DNA of 64,000 bases from Saccharibacillus nicotianae (GTDB lineage Bacteria > Bacillota > Bacilli > Paenibacillales > Paenibacillaceae), in the NCBI RefSeq assembly GCF_042681745.1, contig NZ_JBHUGF010000014.1, positions 62,001 to 126,000 of the forward strand, read 5' to 3'. Each line of letters opens with the position of its first letter. The stretch's first letter is position 1. Shown piece after piece: positions 36,379 through 44,746 of the stretch. A model generated the notes under the pieces. The model worked only from the letters and a program-made list of their open reading frames with translations. It did not search any database and had not been told where the DNA came from. The position numbers and the translations under genes were made by a program.

Positions 36379-36888
36379 TCAGCTAGAAATAACTAAAATC
36401 TTTCCAGATACCATTAATTTCAGTTTATTATTCTCTTTCTTAAATTCTAATTCTTTAGATATTCGCTTCACTTTTTCGTTTAATATCGTTACATCAGGCA
36501 TCTCATATAGAATAAGCTCAAATGTTTGAATATATTCTGTATCTGGATCAAGTGTCATATGAATTTCTTTAATTTTAGGAACTTCTATCTTATTTTTATA
36601 ACTAGCCTTTACAAATGTATACTCTTTATAGAATTTTTTTGCTAAGTTCATTTGCAATACGACACTTAATAATCTGTAGTCTGGCTCTACACTCCAGAAA
36701 AGCTCTACAAACTCTAAAATAGTATCTTCGATTGATCCTTCATTAATTCGATTTTCAGCTAAGATATAAGGGTTATCTCCCATCCATACATCAATATCTT
36801 CTACAGTTTCAATAATATTTCCAGGCTGAAAAGGTTCTTTATCTAAAAACTTCCATTTTTTTTGGTAGTTCATTTTATCTCTTTCCAT
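36379..36888 (-). CDS. Hypothetical protein (169 aa)
   Basis: 169 residues, starting at ATG 36888 with GGGGGAAGT upstream; an ATG six codons later is possible. Soluble and acidic-to-neutral, with WKFLDKEPFQPGNIIETVED, then a helical middle (DTILEFVELFWSV) and a basic C-terminal beta part. Not recognised; it starts the run of six small genes of unknown function. Confidence 0.6.
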   Translation of the reverse strand: MERDKMNYQKKWKFLDKEPFQPGNIIETVEDIDVWMGDNPYILAENRINEGSIEDTILEFVELFWSVEPDYRLLSVVLQMNLAKKFYKEYTFVKASYKNKIEVPKIKEIHMTLDPDTEYIQTFELILYEMPDVTILNEKVKRISKELEFKKENNKLKLMVSGKILVISS

Positions 36889-37065
36889 ATTACTTCCCCC
36901 TAGTTAGAAGCTATTCTGGTAAATAATATATCTTATATGTACATCATCATACTATACATTCAAATAACAAAGTCTCTTTCACGATTCTAATATTCTCATG
37001 TGTCTTGGGATAAGGTTAATATTTTCACTGATTTTGTTATTAAATGACCTAGTTACTATTATAAA

Positions 37066-37102
37066 AAAAACCACCTAGCAATACTTAATCGCAAGGTGGT
37101 TA
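37066..37102 (-). terminator. Terminator of the M20 amidohydrolase gene
   Basis: On the minus strand AACCACCT pairs with AGGTGGTT around a 17-nt loop, followed by TTTTTTTTA. It lies 26 nt past the gene end. Confidence 0.85.
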
Positions 37103-37127
37103 CGTATTTATCCATTATGAACCCTTC

Positions 37128-38354
37128 TCAACCTTCCAACATCCCCAACACTGTATCCAACAACACATTAATCCCTTTCTCACAATCCTCATACGAAGTC
37201 AGCTCTTCTTCACAGTGACTTTTTCCATTCACGCTCGGTACAAATACCATTGCAGATGGCAAAAAAGAAGCGACAAATTGGGCATCGTGTCCGGCTCCGC
37301 TTGCCATAGTTTTATACGAATATCCTAATGTCTGAACAGATCTTTCCAATCTTTCGCAAATGGCAGTATCGAACCAGACGGTATCGCGTCCCCATAATTT
37401 GGTGCTAGTCACTTCGCAATCTCCTTGCACCGCAGGCAAAGCATGAATAATACGCTCTACTTCGCGGACGACTTCTTCGTTTTTATGCCTTGCTTCTAAT
37501 GTAAAAATGACTTTATTCGGGATCACTGTATGAATATTTGGAAATACATTCGCTCGTCCCATCGTATACACTAATTCTGAATCCAGCGTACTTAATTGCG
37601 TGCGAAGTACATTTACCAGATCATTCATAGCAAAAAAAGCATCTTTACGCATATCCATAGGCGTAGTACCTGCATGATCCGATTCACCGGTGACTTCAAT
37701 CTCGTAACAGACCATACCAACCACGCAATCGACTAATCCAATTTGTAATGTTTCTCGTTCTAATACAGGCCCTTGTTCAATATGTAATTCTAGGTAAGCT
37801 GTTGCTGCTTGAATTCGGTGACTCTTTTCGCCTGCATACCCACTTTGAGCTAACGCATCGCCGAATGTAATACCGTCGCTATCTTTTTTATTTAACATAT
37901 CTGCTTTGGCAAATTTACCCGCCAATACACCGGAAGCCATCATCGAAGGTTCAAAGCGTGCACCTTCTTCATTGGTAAAATTCATTACTGTAATCGGAAT
38001 ACGTGGTTTGATCCCGTAGTCTACCAGAGTACGGACAATTTCTAATCCAGCAATTACACCTAAGATTCCATCAAAACGACCGCCTTTTTTGACTGTATCC
38101 ATATGAGAACCTAGCACAATAGGAGGCGCATCTTCTGTACCTGCTAGTGTTGCGTACATACATCCCATATCATCGACAACGACTGTCATTCCTAAAGATT
38201 CACAACAAGAGCGAAAATATCCACGTACAGCGATATCTTGTTCACTTAATGCTAATCGTGTAACGCCATTGTTAGCTGTTCGTCCAAAATCAGCAAATTG
38301 TTCGATCGTATCTGCTAATCGTTGACCATTAATAAATAGTTTTTGTTGTTGCAT
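37128..38354 (-). CDS. M20-family N-carbamoyl amino acid / allantoate amidohydrolase
   Basis: 408 residues from ATG 38354, with AGGGTGA upstream; a GTG three codons earlier is possible. Di-metal motifs: SHMDTVKKGGRFDG with H84 and D96, and TNEEGARF with E129-E130. LHIEQGPVLE and AGHDAQFVA near the end complete the M20 carbamoylase set (AllC, HyuC, ureidopropionase relatives). It hydrolyses a carbamoyl amide, such as N-carbamoyl-L-amino acid or allantoate, in the cytosol, releasing ammonia and CO2. The substrate cannot be fixed here: no purine or hydantoin genes are adjacent. Monocistronic. Confidence 0.9.
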   Translation of the reverse strand: MQQQKLFINGQRLADTIEQFADFGRTANNGVTRLALSEQDIAVRGYFRSCCESLGMTVVVDDMGCMYATLAGTEDAPPIVLGSHMDTVKKGGRFDGILGVIAGLEIVRTLVDYGIKPRIPITVMNFTNEEGARFEPSMMASGVLAGKFAKADMLNKKDSDGITFGDALAQSGYAGEKSHRIQAATAYLELHIEQGPVLERETLQIGLVDCVVGMVCYEIEVTGESDHAGTTPMDMRKDAFFAMNDLVNVLRTQLSTLDSELVYTMGRANVFPNIHTVIPNKVIFTLEARHKNEEVVREVERIIHALPAVQGDCEVTSTKLWGRDTVWFDTAICERLERSVQTLGYSYKTMASGAGHDAQFVASFLPSAMVFVPSVNGKSHCEEELTSYEDCEKGINVLLDTVLGMLEG

Positions 38355-38363
38355 CGCGATCAC

Positions 38364-38715
38364 CCTATCCTATTTAAGATATATTTTACAGCTTCTATGA
38401 TACGTTTATGACATGGTGAGAAAAATAATTGGTATGACTTATTGCATTAGCAGACATATACCGTTTATGTATCTTACATCTTACCGTACTATAGAGAAAA
38501 GTCATTTGACATAATGTAATATTTTATAAGATTTGAAAGTTACTTTATGCTACATATCTTACAAAAACCAGATCAGAATTATATAGTCAAAAGAGGATTG
38601 GCTTTTTCTTTTGATCTGTCACTAGATTGGAATGAAATATAATGAAAAAACGTTGCTGCTATGCTACAATATTAGAATTGTATTGGGAACATTTAGGGAG
38701 GGTAAAGTAATCACT
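38364..38715. other. Divergent promoter region between the M20 gene and udk
   Basis: 352 nt without a gene. An extended -10 element TGCTACAAT (38662-38670) is the best udk promoter candidate. A TTGACA lies near 38497. Confidence 0.55.
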
Positions 38716-39351
38716 ATGCTGATTATTGGTATTGCCGGGGGAACCGGATCAGGAAAAACAACTGTTGCTCGTTCAGTGATTGAACGTCTTGGCACAGACA
38801 AAGTCACTTTTATATCTCAGGATAATTATTATAAAGAGCACTCCCGACTGACTGCGGAAGAACGCCGATTGATTAATTATGATCATCCGTTTGCCTTTGA
38901 TAATGAACTACTGATCGAACATTTAAATTTGCTCAAACAAGGACAGGCTGCGTTTGCTCCTGTATACGATTTTACAACTGATTCACGTTTTGTAGATCAG
39001 ACGCTCGAATTGCATCCCAATCATATTGCGATTGTAGAAGGATTGCATGTATTATCTGATGAGAAATTGCGGGCAGAACTCGATATCAAAGTATTTGTCG
39101 ATACCGATCCAGATGTGCGGATTTTGCGTCGTGTGTTGCGAGATATCGAAGAACGTGGACGTAGTATTCAGTCGATTCACCAGCAGTATTTAACAACTGT
39201 CAAACCGATGCATGAAGCTTTTATTGAACCTTCCAAAAAATATGCCGATCTGATTATTCCTGAAGGCGGACAAAATGAAGTCGGTATTCAATTGCTTTCG
39301 ATTTTGACCGAAAAGTATTTAACTGGTGATCGTACATGGGGCGAAGCGTAA
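38716..39351 (+). CDS. udk: Uridine kinase
   Basis: 211 residues from ATG 38716 (AGGGAGGG 13 nt upstream; longer in-frame starts are implausible). P-loop GIAGGTGSGKTT near residues 5-16, then DNYYKEHSRLTAEERRLINYDHP, the DFTTDSRF substrate loop and VEGLHVLSDEKLRAELDIKVFVDTDPDVRILRR, all typical of Udk. It phosphorylates uridine and cytidine with ATP or GTP in pyrimidine salvage. It is transcribed alone and ends with a hairpin at 39433-39470. Confidence 0.95.
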   Translation: MLIIGIAGGTGSGKTTVARSVIERLGTDKVTFISQDNYYKEHSRLTAEERRLINYDHPFAFDNELLIEHLNLLKQGQAAFAPVYDFTTDSRFVDQTLELHPNHIAIVEGLHVLSDEKLRAELDIKVFVDTDPDVRILRRVLRDIEERGRSIQSIHQQYLTTVKPMHEAFIEPSKKYADLIIPEGGQNEVGIQLLSILTEKYLTGDRTWGEA

Positions 39352-39432
39352 ATGTAACCCTGCTATATATGTAGATTAAAAAAACAGGATATCCATCCTT
39401 TTATGGTGTTATCCTGAGACTCTGTTACTATA

Positions 39433-39470
39433 AAAGCTGTTGGATCATACATCCAGCAGCTTTATTTTTT
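39433..39470 (+). terminator. Terminator of udk
   Basis: AAAGCTGTTGGAT pairs with ATCCAGCAGCTTT around CATAC (one G-U), followed by TTTATTTTTT. A weaker hairpin (ACAGGATA/TATCCTG) lies just upstream near 39381-39415. Confidence 0.85.
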
Positions 39471-39587
39471 GCATATCCCTTATAGCTTCAGAGCAACATT
39501 TCCTCCTCCACTTACTCTACAAGCACAATACATAAATTTTTCCAGCTACTTCTTCAGTTGTTCGGCATTAAAAAGCCGCTATACCTT

Positions 39588-40157
39588 TTAATGATACGTA
39601 ATGACAAAATGTAAAATAGCTATAGATTCAGATGGATTACGGTACGTGTGCTTACGATCTCCTTTGAAACGAATACATTCTTCCTCTACCAGATTATACT
39701 GTTCTTGATTCACTTCTACTGTAAGTTGACCCGACATCACAGTTACAAACTCAGTCACTCCGGCTTGATGTGCCTCGGAAGTGTAAGCACGATGCGGTTG
39801 TAAATACGCTCGATATAACTCAAATCCATTAGAGCGAAATAGTGGCTCTACTACAAAAATCTCATCAGAACTTCTCAACTGCATACTATCTTGTTTGCGA
39901 ATAACAGACACGTCCGATTCTCCAGATAATAATGCTGAAATAGGAATATGTAGACCATCTGCAATTTTCCAGATCACAGATAATGTAGGGTTCGCTTCCC
40001 CTTGCTCTATCTTAATCAATGTTAATTTGCTGACACCAATTTGCTTGGCAAACGCTTCGATTGTTATCCCTTTTGCGTTGCGAAATTGGCGTAAATTGAT
40101 ACCAATCTGCTTACCCACTGCTTCTTCTTTACTTTGAAATTCCATATTATTCTCCAT
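39588..40157 (-). CDS. XRE-family regulator with cupin sensor domain
   Basis: 189 residues. N-terminal helix-turn-helix (about 15-70; RQFRNAKGITIEAFAKQIGVSKLTLIKIEQGEANPTLSVIWKIA), then a cupin_2 barrel (about 105-185; HQAGVTEFVTVMSGQLTVEVN ... ECIRFKGDRKHTYRNP). These regulators respond to small metabolites. It is divergent from azlC, with 190 nt between, and probably controls it: AGTTAATT half-sites recur near 40228 and 40275. AAGGAGTTAATC precedes the start. Confidence 0.92.
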   Translation of the reverse strand: MENNMEFQSKEEAVGKQIGINLRQFRNAKGITIEAFAKQIGVSKLTLIKIEQGEANPTLSVIWKIADGLHIPISALLSGESDVSVIRKQDSMQLRSSDEIFVVEPLFRSNGFELYRAYLQPHRAYTSEAHQAGVTEFVTVMSGQLTVEVNQEQYNLVEEECIRFKGDRKHTYRNPSESIAILHFVITYH

Positions 40158-40347
40158 GATTAACTCCTTTTATATACCGTTATCCTTTATTTATTTCTTT
40201 TCAAAAGTATATTTAAAAATACCAATAGTTAATTTTATTTTACTTTTATGATCTTTTTATACTATAATCAGACAAAAGTTAATTATAATATACTATTTAA
40301 TTATTATTTTATACTTTGAAAAAATGGATTACAAGGAGAATCGGTAT

Positions 40348-41040
40348 ATGCTCACCAAACAACAAACGGTTAGAACAGCTTTGCTTGAGGCTTTTCCTTT
40401 AGCATTGGCGATAGCAACGTATGGATTATCTTACGGAGTGCTTGCTACTCAGGCGCATTGGAGTCTTTGGAGTACAATCATGATGTCTGTGCTCGTTTTT
40501 TCAGGTTCAGTGCAATTGATGATCATTGCTATGTTTATATCAGGTGCCACATTGCCCGGTATGTTAATTACTGCAATATTACTCAATTTGCGTAATTTGT
40601 TATATGGAGCTGCACTAGCAGATAATCTAGCCCCTGCTTCCCGAAAGTATCGCTGGTTACTGGCATTTGGTGTATCTGATGAATCATTTGTACTGGGAAA
40701 TATGCGTTATCAGAAGTATGGAGCAGATCCGTTGTATTTTGGCGTTGTAGCAGGATTATTTTATAGCGCATGGGTGATTGCTTCTTATGTCGGTGTATAT
40801 ATTGGGGATTTGATTGATCCGGTGCGTTGGGGATTGGATTTGGCGTTTCCGATTACATTTGTAGCTTTACTTATTCCATCTCTTACTGACAAACCAATTA
40901 TCGCTACAGCGATCACTGCACTAGGTATCGCAAGTATATTACATTATATGATGCCTAATAATGAATTTAATCTAATCATAACCGGTATCGTTTCTCCATT
41001 TGTTGGAATGTATATGGCAAGGAGGAACCAACATGCCTGA
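40348..41040 (+). CDS. azlC: AzlC-type branched-chain amino-acid exporter, large subunit
   Basis: 230 residues from ATG 40348, chosen for AAGGAG 8 nt upstream (upstream in-frame ATG has none). AzlC family: LEAFPLALAIATYGLSYGVLATQ, PGMLITAILLNLRNLLYGAAL and FGVSDESFVLGN are typical; about seven membrane segments. With AzlD it exports branched-chain amino acids or analogues. Its stop overlaps azlD by 8 nt, so the two are coupled. Expression is probably controlled by the divergent XRE-cupin protein. Confidence 0.93.
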   Translation: MLTKQQTVRTALLEAFPLALAIATYGLSYGVLATQAHWSLWSTIMMSVLVFSGSVQLMIIAMFISGATLPGMLITAILLNLRNLLYGAALADNLAPASRKYRWLLAFGVSDESFVLGNMRYQKYGADPLYFGVVAGLFYSAWVIASYVGVYIGDLIDPVRWGLDLAFPITFVALLIPSLTDKPIIATAITALGIASILHYMMPNNEFNLIITGIVSPFVGMYMARRNQHA

Positions 41041-41353
41041 ACAGTGGATTTTGATTATTGTTCTATGTATAGTAACCTTTCTATCGCGTCTGATCGGCGT
41101 AGAAATGATAGCAGGGCGAATATTGCATCCGACCCTGCGTCTGTATTTTAACTATGTTCCGATTGCGATGATGGTGGCGCTTATTGTAGATCAGATCGTT
41201 ACGACTGATCAGGGAGCGACTTCGATCTCATTGCCGATTGTAGGCGGTTCTATCGCAGCTACACTGATGATTAAAGTTACACGTTCATTTCTACCTACTG
41301 TGATTATCGGCGTACTCGTAGGACTTGGAATACGTTATTTGTTGTCCGGTTAA
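41033..41353 (+). CDS. azlD: AzlD-type branched-chain amino-acid exporter, small subunit
   Basis: 106 residues from ATG 41033 (AAGGAGGAA upstream). A small hydrophobic protein with four membrane segments; LIIVLCIVTFLSRLIGVEM and the LHPTLRLYFNYVPIAMMVALI segment match AzlD. It is the partner of AzlC. It ends 22 nt before the convergent beta-helix gene. Confidence 0.93.
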   Translation: MPEQWILIIVLCIVTFLSRLIGVEMIAGRILHPTLRLYFNYVPIAMMVALIVDQIVTTDQGATSISLPIVGGSIAATLMIKVTRSFLPTVIIGVLVGLGIRYLLSG

Positions 41354-41374
41354 CGTAACGCCAAGTTATTGTCT

Positions 41375-42919
41375 TTATTGATCTGCACCAATATTGAGCT
41401 TAGCGCCTTTTGGGCGAATTTCCCCATCGATATCCAACGTACCTAGTATCGATGCATCGGCAATCCCTTGATGAATCGCCGGTGAACTTTGTTGTAGATG
41501 GAAATTCTGCTTCGCTGGATTAACAAATACAGGATTGGCAAATAACGAATGAGTATCATTACCGCTGCGTTTACGATAATCGGTAAAGCCTGTATACTCT
41601 TTATTTTTCCAGATCCAAGTTGCTTCTGCGCTTCCATCCGGTGCATCGTATAGATTGTAGTCGATAATATTGCCGCTATTTTTGGTGTATTCGTTGTAGA
41701 TCAGAACGTTCGATGCTCCAGCGACCATAATATTATTTTTGATCACATTGTTACGGGTATCATATTGAACATATAATTGCCCGTTACCACGATTTAACGT
41801 GTCATTTTTATAAAGAGTATTGTTCATAATATGACTATTGGTTGTAGAACCTCGCTCCGTATCATATCCACCCATCGCAATACCTGTTAAGCGGTTAGCG
41901 TAGATCATATTGGTGCGTACTGTAATATTGTCTGTCGCTTTGCCTTTATGCTCTGATGCAATTTCGATACCGATATCGTTGTTATAGACTTTATTTTGTT
42001 CGATAATTGTATCTTTACCGCCATCAATATAGATAGCTCCTGCCGAATTGCTGTTATTCGGTATCTTTTTTCCGTAAAATGGATTGCGATTAGACGAGAT
42101 ATTGTAGATCGTATTGCCTTTAATTAATCCTTTACGAGCGACATCATATTTGACATCAGGCGCTGTACCTTCATACCCGATTACATCGATCCCGATATTA
42201 TCGTTATCATGTAACAAATTATGACTAACCGTAAACTTCTCTACATTGCCGTTAACGACTAAAGATTCGCTAGAACCTAGCACCAGATTATACAGTGTAT
42301 TGTTGCTAATTGTAATATCATGCAACGACTCTGGCGCTTTGTTGCCATAGATAGCGATTCCATGTGCATCTCGACCTGTCGCATTATTCCCTGATAAAGA
42401 GACGGTACTTTTAATATCATGGATACGGTTGTTTAGCAGTTGAATATGACCGCCAGCTCCTTGCACACTGATACCCGCAGGAACTTCATCTGCATGATTG
42501 GTTGTATAATTACGAATCTCTAATCCTTTGATCGTAATATAACTAGCATCGTGAATATCGACCATCCCTTGCAGTCCATCAACTGCTTGTCCTGTGCCAT
42601 CCAAAATTGCTTTTTCAGAGCGATAATTAGTAAATGTAATATTTCCTTTGCTTGCGGAACCGGAACGAGTGATCGCTAGTTGTTGCTTGTACACGCCTGC
42701 ACGTACATAAACAGTGCTACCTGCTGGCACGGTATCTGCGGCATGTTGGAGCGTTTTCCAGGGAGACGTGATCGTTCCTGCCTGACTATCTTTGCCTGTA
42801 GGAGATACATAATATTGAGCAGTCGCCGCTTCGGCTGAAGGCGGAACACTATATACAAATAAACTTATACATAAGATACAGCCCAGACCGATCAAGCTAT
42901 ATAATAGAGATTTTCGCAA
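41375..42919 (-). CDS. Secreted right-handed beta-helix protein (pectate-lyase-like)
   Basis: 514 residues from TTG 42919 (GGATGATC upstream). Signal peptide (hydrophobic about 8-25, cleavage near AEA at 32). The DUF1565-type start YYVSPTGKDSQAGTITSPWK then VPAGSTVYVRAGVYK is followed by many N-rich beta-helix turns (HDITISNNTLYNL, DIGIEIASEHKGKATDN). Such folds occur in pectate lyase PL9-like or other polysaccharide-acting proteins. I cannot assign catalytic residues, so the activity is open. It is extracellular and fits the arabinan/pectin theme. Confidence 0.8.
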   Translation of the reverse strand: MRKSLLYSLIGLGCILCISLFVYSVPPSAEAATAQYYVSPTGKDSQAGTITSPWKTLQHAADTVPAGSTVYVRAGVYKQQLAITRSGSASKGNITFTNYRSEKAILDGTGQAVDGLQGMVDIHDASYITIKGLEIRNYTTNHADEVPAGISVQGAGGHIQLLNNRIHDIKSTVSLSGNNATGRDAHGIAIYGNKAPESLHDITISNNTLYNLVLGSSESLVVNGNVEKFTVSHNLLHDNDNIGIDVIGYEGTAPDVKYDVARKGLIKGNTIYNISSNRNPFYGKKIPNNSNSAGAIYIDGGKDTIIEQNKVYNNDIGIEIASEHKGKATDNITVRTNMIYANRLTGIAMGGYDTERGSTTNSHIMNNTLYKNDTLNRGNGQLYVQYDTRNNVIKNNIMVAGASNVLIYNEYTKNSGNIIDYNLYDAPDGSAEATWIWKNKEYTGFTDYRKRSGNDTHSLFANPVFVNPAKQNFHLQQSSPAIHQGIADASILGTLDIDGEIRPKGAKLNIGADQ

Positions 42920-43035
42920 TGAATGATCATCCTTTCTTTCTTAAAGATCTGAACATGTCCCATTATAAACGTAATCTGACCACTGTCTAGCATCGGATGA
43001 TGTAGTCGATTATTTTTATACCCTGATCATCATTC

Positions 43036-43083
43036 CAAAAAAAGCCTTGATTACGGTCTCATACGTCCGCAATCAAGGCTTTG
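43036..43083 (-). terminator. Terminator of the MATE gene
   Basis: On the minus strand AAAGCCTTGATT (plus CGG) pairs with (CCG plus) AATCAAGGCTTT and is followed by TTTTGG; the stem is about 15 bp. Confidence 0.92.
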
Positions 43084-43095
43084 ACTACTATTTTG

Positions 43096-44490
43096 CTAAA
43101 TAACTCGATGTTGAAGCCATTTGTTACCCCTAAATCGCTTCATAAAGATCAATCCACGGACTGCCCATTCACAATCCATTGCAATCCAGATCCCCAGAAT
43201 TCCCCAACCTAGCGTAATCCCGAGAACATAGCCAAGAACTACCCGGAATAACCACATCGACAACATCGATACCAGTGAAGTGAACTTGGAATCCCCTGCT
43301 GCCCGTAAAGAAGAAGGCGTGATAAAGGCTATTGCCCACAATGGCACTTGAGCAATCGTATTGATTAATAAAACCAAGAAAATATCATCTACAATATCTG
43401 TAGGCGGGTTAAAAATAGAGATCAGTGGATAGAAAAATGGGAAGATTAACAGTCCCATCACTACAAAAGAAAGCGACGATAAAATCAGAAACGATCTTGT
43501 GAATTTGCGAGCATCTTGTATATGTCCGCTACCGATACACTGCCCGACTACTGTAATAATCGTGAGCGCTAACGCATTCGCTGGAATCTGCATTACCCCT
43601 GCCAATGAAGAACAGATAGCATTAGTCGCGATTGCATACGTTCCCATGCCAACAATAAAGATTTGCGTTAAAATTTTACCACCGTTAAAGAACATTTGTT
43701 CAGCGGCAAAAGGAATCCCGATAAATAGTACTCTTTTGAGCATAGAGAACTTTATGATCAGAATCTCACGCAATTGAACTTTGAGGTTTACATCCATTTT
43801 GAACAAATAATAGATTGCACAAGCCGCACCTAAATATCTGGCGATATTGACCGAAAGTGTCATACCGAATACGCCCATATGCAGCCCGTTAATAAATACG
43901 AAATTTAATAATACATAGATCACATTCATAATCAGCGATAACATCAATGATGCTCGTGTACTTCCTACTCCGCGCAAAGCTCCGCAGACCGCTTCAACTA
44001 TCGCTATACCTAGAAAAGAAGTACAACTTCCAATTAAATACGTGCGCGCAAGATTCATTACATCCGCTTCGGCAGATCCAAAAAGAACATTTAATAATGG
44101 CGCATGAAAAATAATCCCGAATAACGCGACTACGATTGCCAGTAAAGAAACTGAAGATACCGCTCCTGCACTCGCTTCCGAGACACCACGTTCATCTTCA
44201 CGCCCTTTGTATTGGGCTACCACTACTGTTCCGCCTGTAGCAACAGCAATGAATACGCTTAGCAGAAAAATATTGATCGAATCAATCATATTGACGGCAC
44301 TGACAGCAGCGACTCCTGCTGAACTGATCATTGCTGTATTGATTAAGTTCAATCCCATAATAAAAATCTGATCGATCAAAATCGGTACAAACAGCGCAAT
44401 CATCTGGCGGTAATGAATTGTTGATCCTGAAAAATACTTATCCAGTAGTCGATGACTTCGCTTAAACTTGAGTTCAAATGGCTGCATCAT
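43096..44490 (-). CDS. MATE-family efflux transporter
   Basis: 464 residues with about twelve membrane segments; the MATE repeat appears as MIALFVPILIDQIFIMGLNLINTAMIS then the N-half GALRGVGSTRASLMLSLIMNVIYVLLNFVF and the C-half IVTVVGQCIGSGHIQDARKF. MATE pumps export cationic drugs or metabolites using Na+ or H+ gradients. Substrate unknown; located in the membrane. Monocistronic, with its own terminator. Confidence 0.92.
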   Translation of the reverse strand: MMQPFELKFKRSHRLLDKYFSGSTIHYRQMIALFVPILIDQIFIMGLNLINTAMISSAGVAAVSAVNMIDSINIFLLSVFIAVATGGTVVVAQYKGREDERGVSEASAGAVSSVSLLAIVVALFGIIFHAPLLNVLFGSAEADVMNLARTYLIGSCTSFLGIAIVEAVCGALRGVGSTRASLMLSLIMNVIYVLLNFVFINGLHMGVFGMTLSVNIARYLGAACAIYYLFKMDVNLKVQLREILIIKFSMLKRVLFIGIPFAAEQMFFNGGKILTQIFIVGMGTYAIATNAICSSLAGVMQIPANALALTIITVVGQCIGSGHIQDARKFTRSFLILSSLSFVVMGLLIFPFFYPLISIFNPPTDIVDDIFLVLLINTIAQVPLWAIAFITPSSLRAAGDSKFTSLVSMLSMWLFRVVLGYVLGITLGWGILGIWIAMDCEWAVRGLIFMKRFRGNKWLQHRVI

Positions 44491-44588
44491 TGTTCACTTC
44501 TTTTACATTAGAATGGGCATACGCAAAAATAGACCGACGTTCGTGTATCCAAAAGGGGTTCGTACATAACAACTCTAAAAAAAAGTAT

Positions 44589-44625
44589 AAAAAAAGCTCT
44601 TCAGAAGAGAAAGCAACTGAAGAGC
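44589..44625 (-). terminator. Terminator of the GH51-GH43 operon
   Basis: On the minus strand GCTCTTCAG pairs with CTGAAGAGC around a 15-nt loop, followed by TTTTTTTATA. It lies about 120 nt past the GH43 stop. Confidence 0.85.
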
Positions 44626-44746
44626 ATGATTGATATCTTATATATAATAAGCTTGTTGACCAAGCCCATGTTCGTCGATTGCGTACATGAATATATCACT
44701 CTTTACATGAAAGAACAATACTTTTACGCAATCTTGTTCTATTTTA

